Positions 24,545 to 31,569 of a stretch of 37,734 bases of DNA are shown piece by piece. This DNA is from Thermoflexales bacterium (GTDB lineage: Bacteria > Chloroflexota > Anaerolineae > J036 > Brachytrichaceae), in assembly GCA_025056965.1 (NCBI GenBank), contig JANWVF010000027.1, positions 1-37,734 on the forward strand. Direction: 5' to 3'. How positions within the stretch are numbered: the first letter of the stretch is position 1; each line of letters begins with the position of its first letter. A program made the position numbers and the translations under genes. Below the pieces are notes generated by a model that searched no databases, was not told where the DNA came from, and saw nothing but the letters and a program-made list of their open reading frames with translations.

Positions 24545-24578
24545 CCGGGTCGGATTGCGCGGGAGCAATCCGACCCGG
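24545..24578. terminator. Bidirectional terminator hairpin between convergent genes
   Basis: A perfect 14-bp inverted repeat (CCGGGTCGGATTGC, 24545-24558, with 24565-24578) and a 6-nt loop fill the gap between the convergent Yip1 and SDR genes. There is no T tract on either side. Confidence 0.75.
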
Positions 24579-24583
24579 CCTGG

Positions 24584-25297
24584 CTAGATGAACTGATGGC
24601 TTTCGGGTTGTAGCACGATCTCGTTCAATACGCCGTTCGGTGGCGCTTGCAGCGCGTAGAGGATAGCCTGGGCGGCGTCGTCCACGCTGAGCATCTTGTC
24701 GCGCTGCACCTTCATATCAATGCCATCCCAGAATGGGGAGTTCACGCCGCCGAGGTAGAGTAACGTCACGCCGATGCCGCTGCGCTGCCATTCGGTCGCC
24801 ATCGCCTTGAGCGCACCCACCGCGCCCCACTTGCTCGCGCTATAGGCAGCGCTGCCGCGCATCACGTAGCGCCCCATCGTGCCTACCGGCGTGACGATCC
24901 TGCCACCGCCGGTCTTGAGCATCGCCGCGCCCACCGCTTGCGAAACCAAGATGACGCCCTTGGTGTTCACGGCGTAGGTGCGATCAATGTCCTCTTCGGT
25001 CAGCTGCTCAATCGGCCGGATGACGCCGACGCCTGCGCAGTTGACCAGTCCATCAATTCGCTCGAAGGTCGCCAGCACCTCGCTCACCATGTCGGCCACC
25101 TGGTCTTTGCGCGTGACGTCGGTAGGCGCGACGATAGCCTGTGCGCCGAGCCGTCGGGCGGCGTCGGCCACTTCCATGAGCGCGTGAGCGTTGCGCGCGG
25201 CCAGCCCTAGCTTGGCGCCGGCCTTTGCCAACATCAGCGCAGTCGCGCGGCCAATGCCGCTGCTGGCGCCGGTGATCAATATGACTTTGTCCTTCAT
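24584..25297 (-). CDS. Short-chain dehydrogenase/reductase (SDR)
   Basis: This 237-residue classical SDR has the cofactor motif TGASSGIG (9-16), NCAG (86-89, a variant of NNAG) and the catalytic pair YSASK (Tyr152, Lys156). The catalytic Ser expected 13 residues before Tyr is replaced by Gly139, with Thr140 next to it (PVGTMG), so activity may be altered or rely on Thr. The substrate is unknown. The gene is last in a leftward group of three, 35 bp after the SRPBCC gene and downstream of the B12-dependent regulator. SDRs of this kind are frequent neighbours of LitR/CarH regulators. AGGATCGAGTTGGAGCAGGG precedes the ATG and includes a plausible GGAG site. Confidence 0.92.
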   Translation of the reverse strand: MKDKVILITGASSGIGRATALMLAKAGAKLGLAARNAHALMEVADAARRLGAQAIVAPTDVTRKDQVADMVSEVLATFERIDGLVNCAGVGVIRPIEQLTEEDIDRTYAVNTKGVILVSQAVGAAMLKTGGGRIVTPVGTMGRYVMRGSAAYSASKWGAVGALKAMATEWQRSGIGVTLLYLGGVNSPFWDGIDMKVQRDKMLSVDDAAQAILYALQAPPNGVLNEIVLQPESHQFI

Positions 25298-25332
25298 CCC
25301 TGCTCCAACTCGATCCCTTCACTCATCGCAAC

Positions 25333-25836
25333 TTACTTCGCCTGCGGCTCGGCGTCGGTCGGCAGCACAGCGTTCGGTGTCGTCGCCTCTAGCCAGCGCC
25401 GGGTCGCCCTGGCGCGCGAGGCGAACATTCCCCGCATGATGAGCGTGCCGAACAGCGCAGCGCCGATCTTGCCGATCACGCCGAACGGCAGTTCGTATTC
25501 CAGGCGGTCAATGACACGCGTGCACTGAGCGTCAATCGCTTCAAACAAGTGGGCGTGACGCCATCGGCGGAACGGTCCTTCCCCCTCGATCTGTTCGTCG
25601 GTGAAGAAGTGCGGCGCTTCGCGCTCGCGAAGCCGAACGTTCCAGCGGCGACGAATCGGCCCAATCTGCATCGTCATCAAGATGCGACTTCCCGGCCTCA
25701 GCGGACGATCTACGTGGTGGATGTGCATCTTCACCGGGCCAGTCATCACCTTTGGCAGCGCGGTGGGATCGTCGTGAAAAGCCCACACCCGATCGAGCGG
25801 GGCATTGACGATGAAGGCGTACTCAAAGCGGGGCAT
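25333..25836 (-). CDS. SRPBCC (START-like) superfamily protein
   Basis: This 167-residue protein has the SRPBCC pattern. It begins with a first beta strand and helix (FEYAFIVNAPLDRVWAFHDDPTALPKV), continues with alternating strands (GSRILMTMQIGPIRRRWNVRLRE, HAHLFEAIDAQCTRVIDRLEYELPFG), and ends in a long C-terminal helix with an IGAALFGTLIMRGMFASRARATRRWLE segment. The fold forms a hydrophobic ligand pocket used for lipids or polyketides. No catalytic residues can be assigned. It sits 40 bp after an NAD(P)-binding epimerase-like gene and 35 bp before the SDR. Members like this recur near CarH/LitR regulators with SDRs, consistent with light-linked lipid metabolism, which is inference. Confidence 0.85.
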   Translation of the reverse strand: MPRFEYAFIVNAPLDRVWAFHDDPTALPKVMTGPVKMHIHHVDRPLRPGSRILMTMQIGPIRRRWNVRLREREAPHFFTDEQIEGEGPFRRWRHAHLFEAIDAQCTRVIDRLEYELPFGVIGKIGAALFGTLIMRGMFASRARATRRWLEATTPNAVLPTDAEPQAK

Positions 25837-25876
25837 GCGCGGGTCGCACTACGTCCGGTGAGGTGCCTGCGCCGGC

Positions 25877-26827
25877 CTAGCGGTATTCGACGCGGCCAAG
25901 GGTGCGCGCTACGAGCTTGCCAAAAGACATTTCGCGCACGAACCCGATGCCATCGCGCAGCTTGATCGGCTCGATGCCGAACACCTTGGTTGTCGCGTTA
26001 TCGGTCGCCACGTTATCCACGCCGAGCTGCGCCAGCAAGCTCGGTGTCACCGGCGGCTTGGGCAGGAGCGCGTCCATGATCGCGACGGCCGGCTTCAACA
26101 AGAAGACCGGCATATGGAGCTTGATGCGCTTCACGCGCATCTCGGCCAGGATCGCGTCAATGATGCCCTCCAGCGTGATCACTTCGCTGCCGCAAATCTG
26201 CAAGCGGCGGTTGATCACCTCCGGCTTGGACAGCGATTGCACCAGGCACGCCGCCACGTCTTGCACGGCGATCGGTTGGAACTTCGTTTGGCCGTCGCCC
26301 GGCACGATCATGAACGGTGGGATGCGCGCCAGGCCGGCGAGCGTGTTGAGGAACTCATCGCCCGGGCCAAAGATCACCGAGGCTTCCAAAATCGTGTATG
26401 GAATGCCGCTGGCGATGATCGCCTCTACACCTCGGCCTTGCGTGTAGGCCAAGGGATACGGCCGTTTTGGATCCGCGCCCAGCCCGACCAAGTTAATGAT
26501 TCGCTTGACGCCGGCCCGCTTGGCTGCCTCGACCACGTTGATCGTGCCTTGCGCATTCACGCGCTCCATCGTGACCTCGCCGCGATCGCGGTTGACGGCG
26601 GCTAGATGAATCACCGTGTCCACGCCTTCCATGGCTCTAGCGAGCGAAGCCGGATCGGTAACGTCGCCGATGATCGGTTCGGCGCCCAGCGCGCGCACCT
26701 TATCGGCGCGTTGGGGATTACGAATCAACCCGCGAACGCGAAAGCCCGTCTCGGCATGCTTTTGGTTTAGTGCTTTCAGCGTGTGTCCACCTACGTAGCC
26801 ATTTGCGCCGGTAACTAGTAGGATCAT
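25877..26827 (-). CDS. NAD(P)-binding epimerase/dehydratase-like protein (NDUFA9/atypical extended SDR type)
   Basis: I start this at the ATG at 26827 (316 residues), where the Rossmann fold begins directly with MILLVTGANGYVGG. The longer frame to 26908 adds no domain. It has the atypical SDR features TGANGYVGGHT, VRGLIRNPQRADKVRALGAEPIIGDVTD, VIHLAAVN, and then an altered active-site region (NLVGLGADPKRPYPLAYTQGRGVEAII) in place of a clear YxxxK. A substrate domain follows, ending in EYR. Relatives include NDUFA9-like subunits and quinone or NAD(P)-sensing proteins; the true substrate is unknown. It is the first gene after the B12-dependent regulator, in the same orientation, with a 194-bp gap holding candidate regulator sites. 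Confidence 0.88.
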   Translation of the reverse strand: MILLVTGANGYVGGHTLKALNQKHAETGFRVRGLIRNPQRADKVRALGAEPIIGDVTDPASLARAMEGVDTVIHLAAVNRDRGEVTMERVNAQGTINVVEAAKRAGVKRIINLVGLGADPKRPYPLAYTQGRGVEAIIASGIPYTILEASVIFGPGDEFLNTLAGLARIPPFMIVPGDGQTKFQPIAVQDVAACLVQSLSKPEVINRRLQICGSEVITLEGIIDAILAEMRVKRIKLHMPVFLLKPAVAIMDALLPKPPVTPSLLAQLGVDNVATDNATTKVFGIEPIKLRDGIGFVREMSFGKLVARTLGRVEYR

Positions 26828-26909
26828 GTATGTTGCTCCAGTGATTGGGGTCTGTGTCCAACCTGCGCCCAAGACTGTGAGGCTCAGTCTTAGAACGCCT
26901 GCGCACAAT

Positions 26910-26928
26910 CATAAGTGTATTGCTTATG
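26910..26928. repeat. Inverted repeat upstream of the epimerase-like gene
   Basis: CATAAG (26910-26915) and CTTATG (26923-26928) form a perfect 6-bp inverted repeat with a 7-bp spacer, about 85 bp before the epimerase ATG. It may be an operator for a dimeric regulator. I see no good promoter overlapping it. Confidence 0.35.
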
Positions 26929-26960
26929 CTGAGATCCGGGTTAGCCGCGCTTGATAAATC

Positions 26961-26976
26961 GCACAAAGTTTGTCCA
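26961..26976 (-). promoter_or_regulatory. Candidate CarH-type box upstream of the epimerase-like gene
   Basis: Read on the minus strand this is TGGACAAACTTTGTGC, which matches 12 of 16 positions of the TTGACAAACATTGAAC segment in the carH promoter. It contains a perfect ACAAA-C-TTTGT palindrome. No -10 at a standard 16-18 bp spacing follows, so promoter use is uncertain. It may be a regulator site without the -35 function. Confidence 0.35.
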
Positions 26977-27021
26977 GTGTAAGGTCGCGTGGGGTGCACT
27001 ACTGGTTTAGGCAGCATGCGA

Positions 27022-28365
27022 CTAGTCGAACGCCTTTTGAATAGCCTGGAAGTAGGGTTGCAACCGATCGCGCTCTGGTGAGGGCAGGACGGATCCCATC
27101 GCTTCGGCTAGCGCCTGGGTGATTTGCCGCAGCTGCGCGCCGGAAATGCCGTCGGGCGGCAGCGCATCCCATGTCCAGTGCGTCCAGTTACTCAGAACGT
27201 CCGGTTCACCAAAGCGCAGCGCCGATGCTATCACCTGTAACACGTGCTCGACGGCCTGGAACAGTTGTTTGTGCAGCAGCCCGTGCTGTGCATGGCTTTC
27301 CAACAGACGCGCAGTAGCAGCGATGATCTCGTGCCGTAGCCGCTGCACCACGTCCACCGCAGCAAGCGTTTCTGCGTCCACCGGCGCATAGCTTGCCTGC
27401 GGCATGGATCGGGCGGCTTTGTCGGCCAGCAATTCGACGACCTGATGCGTGGCAGCCTGGGCGTCATCGCCGACGTATAGCCCGGGCACGCGCCGCCGCA
27501 GCTTCGGCAAGGCGTTGAACACGCGTCCACCAAACGCGATCGCCGTGCCGGGCTGGGCGAAGCGGCGGTGTAACCCTTCCGCCACATCTAGGAGGTTCGC
27601 CGCCGCGACCAGTCCGCTTGCCGAGAGCAGCAGCAGATCCGGCTGCGTCTTCAGCAGCATCTCCTCGAAGCGCAGCGCAGAGATGTTCTGCCCGAGGTAG
27701 ATCACCCCGTAGCCGCGACGACGCAAGAAGAGTGAGATGATCAAGATGCCCAGCTCATGATACTCGCCGGGTGCACACCCGCTCACAATGCGCTCTTCGC
27801 GGCTCACCGGCGGCGACGCCGCCATGAGCGCCAGCAGTTTGCGCCGCATGATGTTGGTCGCGAAATGCTCAACGCTGATGTTGATCTCGCCCAGACGCCA
27901 CTTGTCCCCCAGCGTCACCAGCACCGGTTGAATCAAGTTCAAGCACACGTCCTCTAATGGGAAGAGCGAGAAAGCTTCCGCCAGCACATACTCGATGTGC
28001 GCCTCATCAAAGTCGGTGGCGCCAGCGATGACCTCATCGTGTAGGCGCTGATACGAAGCAGGCGACTCCGACAAGAGCCGCTCGACTGCCGCCTCGCCGG
28101 TTTGCCCGTCAGTGGCGTGCGCCTCCAGTGAGCGCAGCAGATGCACGGCCTGGCTAATGCTCATGCCGTTCTCTATCTGCGACTTCAGCCAGCGGACGAT
28201 GGCTACGTCGCGTTCGGAATACAAGCGATAGCCACTGTCGGTGCGCGGCGGCGAAGGCACCCCATAACGCCTTTCCCAGGCGCGCAGCGTCGCCGGGGCA
28301 ATCCCGGTCTGATGTGCGACTGCTTTGACGTTGTAGACGGGTTCGTCACTGTAATGCTCAAACAT
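27022..28365 (-). CDS. CarH/LitR-type B12-binding MerR transcriptional regulator with extra C-terminal domain
   Basis: I start this at the ATG at 28365 (447 residues), which lies 13 nt after a good promoter; the frame runs on to 28500, but that part would precede the promoter. Residues about 9-75 are a MerR winged helix (YNVKAVAHQTGIAPATLRAWERRYG, GYRLYSERDVAIVRWL). Residues about 90-180 are the helical cap, with W156-x9-E166-H167. Residues about 190-320 are a cobalamin-binding Rossmann domain with E201-x-H203-x-x-G206, where H203 is the expected lower axial ligand, plus YLGQN, SASG and FGGRVF. The residue after W156 is Arg, where CarH of Thermus has His132. About 120 further residues (325-447) are helical and unassigned. 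The family represses genes in the dark with adenosylcobalamin and releases DNA in light. Confidence 0.9.
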   Translation of the reverse strand: MFEHYSDEPVYNVKAVAHQTGIAPATLRAWERRYGVPSPPRTDSGYRLYSERDVAIVRWLKSQIENGMSISQAVHLLRSLEAHATDGQTGEAAVERLLSESPASYQRLHDEVIAGATDFDEAHIEYVLAEAFSLFPLEDVCLNLIQPVLVTLGDKWRLGEINISVEHFATNIMRRKLLALMAASPPVSREERIVSGCAPGEYHELGILIISLFLRRRGYGVIYLGQNISALRFEEMLLKTQPDLLLLSASGLVAAANLLDVAEGLHRRFAQPGTAIAFGGRVFNALPKLRRRVPGLYVGDDAQAATHQVVELLADKAARSMPQASYAPVDAETLAAVDVVQRLRHEIIAATARLLESHAQHGLLHKQLFQAVEHVLQVIASALRFGEPDVLSNWTHWTWDALPPDGISGAQLRQITQALAEAMGSVLPSPERDRLQPYFQAIQKAFD

Positions 28366-28378
28366 CGAGCCAATCTTT

Positions 28379-28407
28379 AATCTAGCCCCTTGTTCAATGT
28401 TTGTCAA
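28379..28407 (-). promoter_or_regulatory. carH promoter, sigma-70 type
   Basis: The -35 box TTGACA (28407-28402) and the -10 box TAGATT (28384-28379) are separated by exactly 17 bp, and the ATG lies 13 nt after the -10. This is the best consensus promoter in the window and implies a leader of about 6 nt. Confidence 0.75.
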
Positions 28408-28428
28408 TCGAAAAGCTGAACATTGTGT
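28391..28428. promoter_or_regulatory. Probable autoregulatory operator over the carH -35 region
   Basis: CAATGTT (28395-28401) and AACATTG (28419-28425) form an inverted repeat flanking the -35 box. On the minus strand two T-x-x-ACAA elements lie 11 bp apart, the phase reported for CarH half-sites (TTGACAA then TGAACAA). The layout fits repression by occlusion of the -35 box. Confidence 0.5.
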
Positions 28429-28523
28429 AAGGTGAGGGGTGTTAGAACCGTCCTTGATCTTCGACGCATGTCCTCCAGCCTTCCTCGCCTGCCGGCCCAA
28501 GGATTAGTGAGACCGCTCCTCGG

Positions 28524-29726
28524 TTAGGCGATGGCGGAGATCACGCCGCCGCACACCCGCAGCACCACGGCCTCACGCACAAAGGCGTGGTCGAGTCGCT
28601 GCAGGTCGGTCGTGGTAATGATCGTCTGGTGGGCGCCGCCGATTTGTTGGAGCAGACATCTACGGCGGTGTGGATCCAGCTCAGCCAGCACTTCGTCCAG
28701 CAGCAGCACAGGTTCTTCGCCCGTTCGCCGACGCATCCAGGCCACCTGCGCCAGCTTAAGCGCCAACACTGCCGTGCGCTGTTGCCCTCGCGAGCCAAAA
28801 TCGCCCAGGTCCATGCCGTTAGCGACAAAGCGCACCTCGTCGCGGTGCGGGCCGACCAGCGTCATGCCACGGGCGATTTCTTCACGCCGTCGTTCGTCCA
28901 GCGCCCGGCGAAAGGCCATTTGCAAATCGCGCCGATCCACGCCATCCGGCGGTCGAGAATCATCTATGCTGACCTGATACGGCGCGTCCAGCGTGCCCGG
29001 TCGAGCCGGGTCGAAGTTCGGCTGATAGGTGATCTGCAAGTACTCCACCCCGCCGGACAGCTCACGATGGATCGGCGCGGCGAGGCGCGCCAATTCGGCA
29101 ACCGCCTGTCGCCGGCGCAGGGCAATCTCTACGCCCGATGGCACAAGCTGGTCGTCCCAGATGGCCAGTTCGTCGGGATCAAGCGCGCGCTCCTGAGCTT
29201 GCTTGAGCAGCGCGTTACGCTGCGCCAGCGCATGGGTATAGCGATCCAGCGCACGCACGTAGTCCGTGTCCACCTGCGACAGCGCAGCATCGAGGAAGCC
29301 TCGGCGCAGAGCCGGCGCGCCGGCCACCAGCTCCACATCGCCAGGTAAGAAAAGCACGACGTTGAGCTGACCGACCAGGTCTATGCCGCGCCGCGCGATG
29401 CGATCAATGCGGATCTCTTTGCGCAACCGGCCAGCTTCGCCGAGCTGTAGCACCATCTCGATCAAGCGCAAGCTATCGTCGCGCTCGACGCTGGCCCGCA
29501 GCGCGGCGTAGGGATACGGACCGTCTTCTTCGGCGCCCCAACGGATCACCTGCCGATCGGCATGGGTGTGCGGGGAGTGGCCGGTGGCCAGGAAGTAGAT
29601 CGCCTCGAGCAGCGACGTCTTGCCCTGAGCGTTGTCGCCTTGGACGATCACCAGCCCGCGAGGAAGATCCAGCTCCAACCGCGCATAGAGCCGAAAGTTA
29701 GTTAAGGACAGGTGCCGCACAAGCAT
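28524..29726 (-). CDS. recF: DNA replication and repair protein RecF
   Basis: This 400-residue SMC-like ATPase loads RecA at gaps with RecO and RecR. It begins MLVRHLSLTNFRLYARLELDLPRG, followed by Walker A GDNAQGKTS (30-38), LLEAIYFLATGHSPHT, the FLPGDVELVAGAPALRRGFLDAAL segment that is characteristic of RecF, a signature region (GSRGQQRTAVLALKLAQ) and Walker B LLLDEVLAELDPHRR. Length is normal for the family. The start abuts the ribF stop with no gap, so recF is the last gene of the nusA-infB operon here. In many bacteria recF instead lies near dnaA-dnaN at the origin, so its position is a rearrangement or a lineage trait. Confidence 0.97.
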   Translation of the reverse strand: MLVRHLSLTNFRLYARLELDLPRGLVIVQGDNAQGKTSLLEAIYFLATGHSPHTHADRQVIRWGAEEDGPYPYAALRASVERDDSLRLIEMVLQLGEAGRLRKEIRIDRIARRGIDLVGQLNVVLFLPGDVELVAGAPALRRGFLDAALSQVDTDYVRALDRYTHALAQRNALLKQAQERALDPDELAIWDDQLVPSGVEIALRRRQAVAELARLAAPIHRELSGGVEYLQITYQPNFDPARPGTLDAPYQVSIDDSRPPDGVDRRDLQMAFRRALDERRREEIARGMTLVGPHRDEVRFVANGMDLGDFGSRGQQRTAVLALKLAQVAWMRRRTGEEPVLLLDEVLAELDPHRRRCLLQQIGGAHQTIITTTDLQRLDHAFVREAVVLRVCGGVISAIA

Positions 29727-30479
29727 TTACACGAATTCCACCTTGACCAATCGCCGGCCATCCTTGAGCGGATGCTCCAGCGCGATACTGCACGGACGAT
29801 CGGTCGTTAGCGTTGCCTGGTTGATGCGCCCTTCGATCAATACCGGGTAGGTGCCCGGTGCGGGCAGCCATTGTCGCTCGTCCACGCACAGGGTGCGCTC
29901 GCCGTCGTAGCTCGCGGTCACCCGGAACGGGCGCCCGAGGCACAAACTGGCATCGCTCACATCGCCGCGCGCCAGCGCGTCGCGAATGCGCGTGCTGGAG
30001 ATGACGTTGGCGCCCATGTTCAACTCGGGGAGCACATTGACGGTGAATCCGAATCGTTGCCCGAGTTCACTCAGGTAAGCCGCATTCCCCTGGCGTCCCC
30101 GACCCAGCGCGAAATCCGGGCCGATCCACAGGCTGACCGGTGCAAGCGCTTCCACCATGCGCTCAACGAATTGACGCGCCGTGAGCTGCGCCATCTCGAG
30201 GGTGAACTCCAGAACGACCATCACGTCCACGCCCAGCTCGGCCATTTGTTCAGCCTTGTCATCCGGCAGGGTAAGGTAGCGGTTCGGCGCCCGACCCAGC
30301 ACGATGCGCGGATGAGGGAAGAACGTGACCACCGCCGACCGCACGCCGCGCGCGCGCGCGTCATTGACCATCGCGCGGATCAGTTGTTGGTGACCCAGGT
30401 GCACCCCGTCGAATGCGCCGATCGTGCAGGCAGATGGAGCAGCCGGGTAGATTTCATCGAACGAGTGGAGGCGTTGCAT
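29727..30479 (-). CDS. ribF: FAD synthetase domain protein (RibF) with degenerate riboflavin kinase part
   Basis: The start ATG at 30479 gives 250 residues beginning MQRLHSFDEIYPAAPSACTIGAFDGVHLGHQQL. The GxFDGVHLGH nucleotide-binding motif and SSTRIR near residue 165 identify the FMN adenylyltransferase domain of RibF. Normal RibF is about 300-320 residues with a C-terminal flavokinase domain. Here the C-terminus is short: LGRPFRVTASYDGERTLCVDERQWLPAPGTYPVLIEG is recognisable as the barrel start and its fold, but the GxPTAN motif that binds ATP and Mg is missing. Riboflavin kinase activity is therefore unlikely, and another enzyme would have to make FMN. The first 26 bp overlap the truB end, and recF follows without a gap. 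Confidence 0.88.
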   Translation of the reverse strand: MQRLHSFDEIYPAAPSACTIGAFDGVHLGHQQLIRAMVNDARARGVRSAVVTFFPHPRIVLGRAPNRYLTLPDDKAEQMAELGVDVMVVLEFTLEMAQLTARQFVERMVEALAPVSLWIGPDFALGRGRQGNAAYLSELGQRFGFTVNVLPELNMGANVISSTRIRDALARGDVSDASLCLGRPFRVTASYDGERTLCVDERQWLPAPGTYPVLIEGRINQATLTTDRPCSIALEHPLKDGRRLVKVEFV

Positions 30480-31440
30480 CGAAGACCTTGGCCGGTTTGA
30501 GTTGCGTTCCATCCCAGTGCGCGATGGCGACGAACGTGCGACGCGAATCATACACGCGCACCCCGGACGCGCTGACCGATTCGAGGGCAGCGATCGGCCC
30601 AGATGGCACGACTGCTTGGCCCATCCTCAATCGCCGCGCCTGGTCATCGCTCAGGTTCACTGCCGGCCAATCGGCCACCGCGCGGTCCATCGGCAACAGC
30701 AAGGCGGCGGCTGCGCCGCCTCGAGTCGCCGCCTCGATCTGATCCAGCGTGACCGCGTCGGCTAATGTGAAACGACCGGCCTGCGTGCGGCGCAGCGCGA
30801 CCAAATGACCGCCGCAGCCAAGTGCTTCGCCGATGTCGCGCGCTAGCGCGCGGATGTATGTCCCGGCCGAGCACCGCACAGCGATGCGCAGGTAGCCGGT
30901 CGGCGCAGCTGCGTCCGCAGCCCCGCGAGGAGAGGCAACATAGCCCTCATCCGTCTCTGTCCCTGGATCATCGCCTTCGCACTCGACCAGCTGCAGCTCG
31001 TAGACCGTCACCCGGCGCGGCGCCAGCTCGACCGGTCGGCCTTGGCGAGCCAGGGCATACGCCCGCTGGCCGCCCTTTTGTATGGCGGAGAACTGCGGTG
31101 GAATTTGCTCGATCGCGCCGGTGAATTGCGCCTCCAACCGACGCAGCGTCTCATCGGTTATTGTCGGCAAGGGGCGCGTCTCGATCACTTCGCCCTCTGC
31201 GTCGTCGGTCGTCGTGCGCTGGCCGAGTCGGATCACGCCTACGTAGGACTTATCCTCGCCCAACAAGTACTCGCTTAGGCGGGTGGCTTGCCCTACGCAC
31301 AGCACAAGCACGCCGGTTGCCAGCGGGTCGAGCGTGCCGGCATGGCCGATGCGCTTCTCGCGCAACATGCGGCGCACGCGGGCGACCACATCGTGAGACG
31401 ATAGCCCGCGCGGCTTGTCAACAACGAGCAGACCATCCAT
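30454..31440 (-). CDS. truB: tRNA pseudouridine(55) synthase
   Basis: This 328-residue protein makes the T-loop pseudouridine at position 55 of tRNAs. It begins MDGLLVVDKPRGLSSHDVVARVRRML and has the catalytic motif GHAGTLDPLATGVL, with Asp38 as the nucleophile. Later blocks are GEDKSYVGVIRLGQRTTTDDAEGEV, QIPPQFSAIQKGGQRAYALARQG and RIAVRCSAGTYIRALARDIGEALGCGGHL. The C-terminal ~80 residues include a PUA-like tail. An insertion of about 20 residues rich in Gly, Asp and Ala lies between ELQLVECEGD and GYLRIAV. It follows nrnA after 129 bp and overlaps ribF by 26 bp. Confidence 0.96.
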   Translation of the reverse strand: MDGLLVVDKPRGLSSHDVVARVRRMLREKRIGHAGTLDPLATGVLVLCVGQATRLSEYLLGEDKSYVGVIRLGQRTTTDDAEGEVIETRPLPTITDETLRRLEAQFTGAIEQIPPQFSAIQKGGQRAYALARQGRPVELAPRRVTVYELQLVECEGDDPGTETDEGYVASPRGAADAAAPTGYLRIAVRCSAGTYIRALARDIGEALGCGGHLVALRRTQAGRFTLADAVTLDQIEAATRGGAAAALLLPMDRAVADWPAVNLSDDQARRLRMGQAVVPSGPIAALESVSASGVRVYDSRRTFVAIAHWDGTQLKPAKVFDATPPLVR

Positions 31441-31569
31441 GACATCTGCGCAGTTGGCTCACTTGCTTGTCGCTAGGGACATCGCGATTGCCCGTCGCGC
31501 CGTCGTCACGCGCGAGGTCGCCGCGCGCTCACCTCCGGTCCATGCGTCGCGTCGAGATTCGGGCTGCGC

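Noticed and set aside
28366-28500. N-terminal extension of the B12-dependent regulator
   Set aside because: It spans the promoter and operator, and the MerR domain begins just after the ATG at 28365.
30349-30360. CG dinucleotide run
   Set aside because: It is a short low-complexity stretch inside ribF, explained by Ala/Arg codons, not a repeat element.
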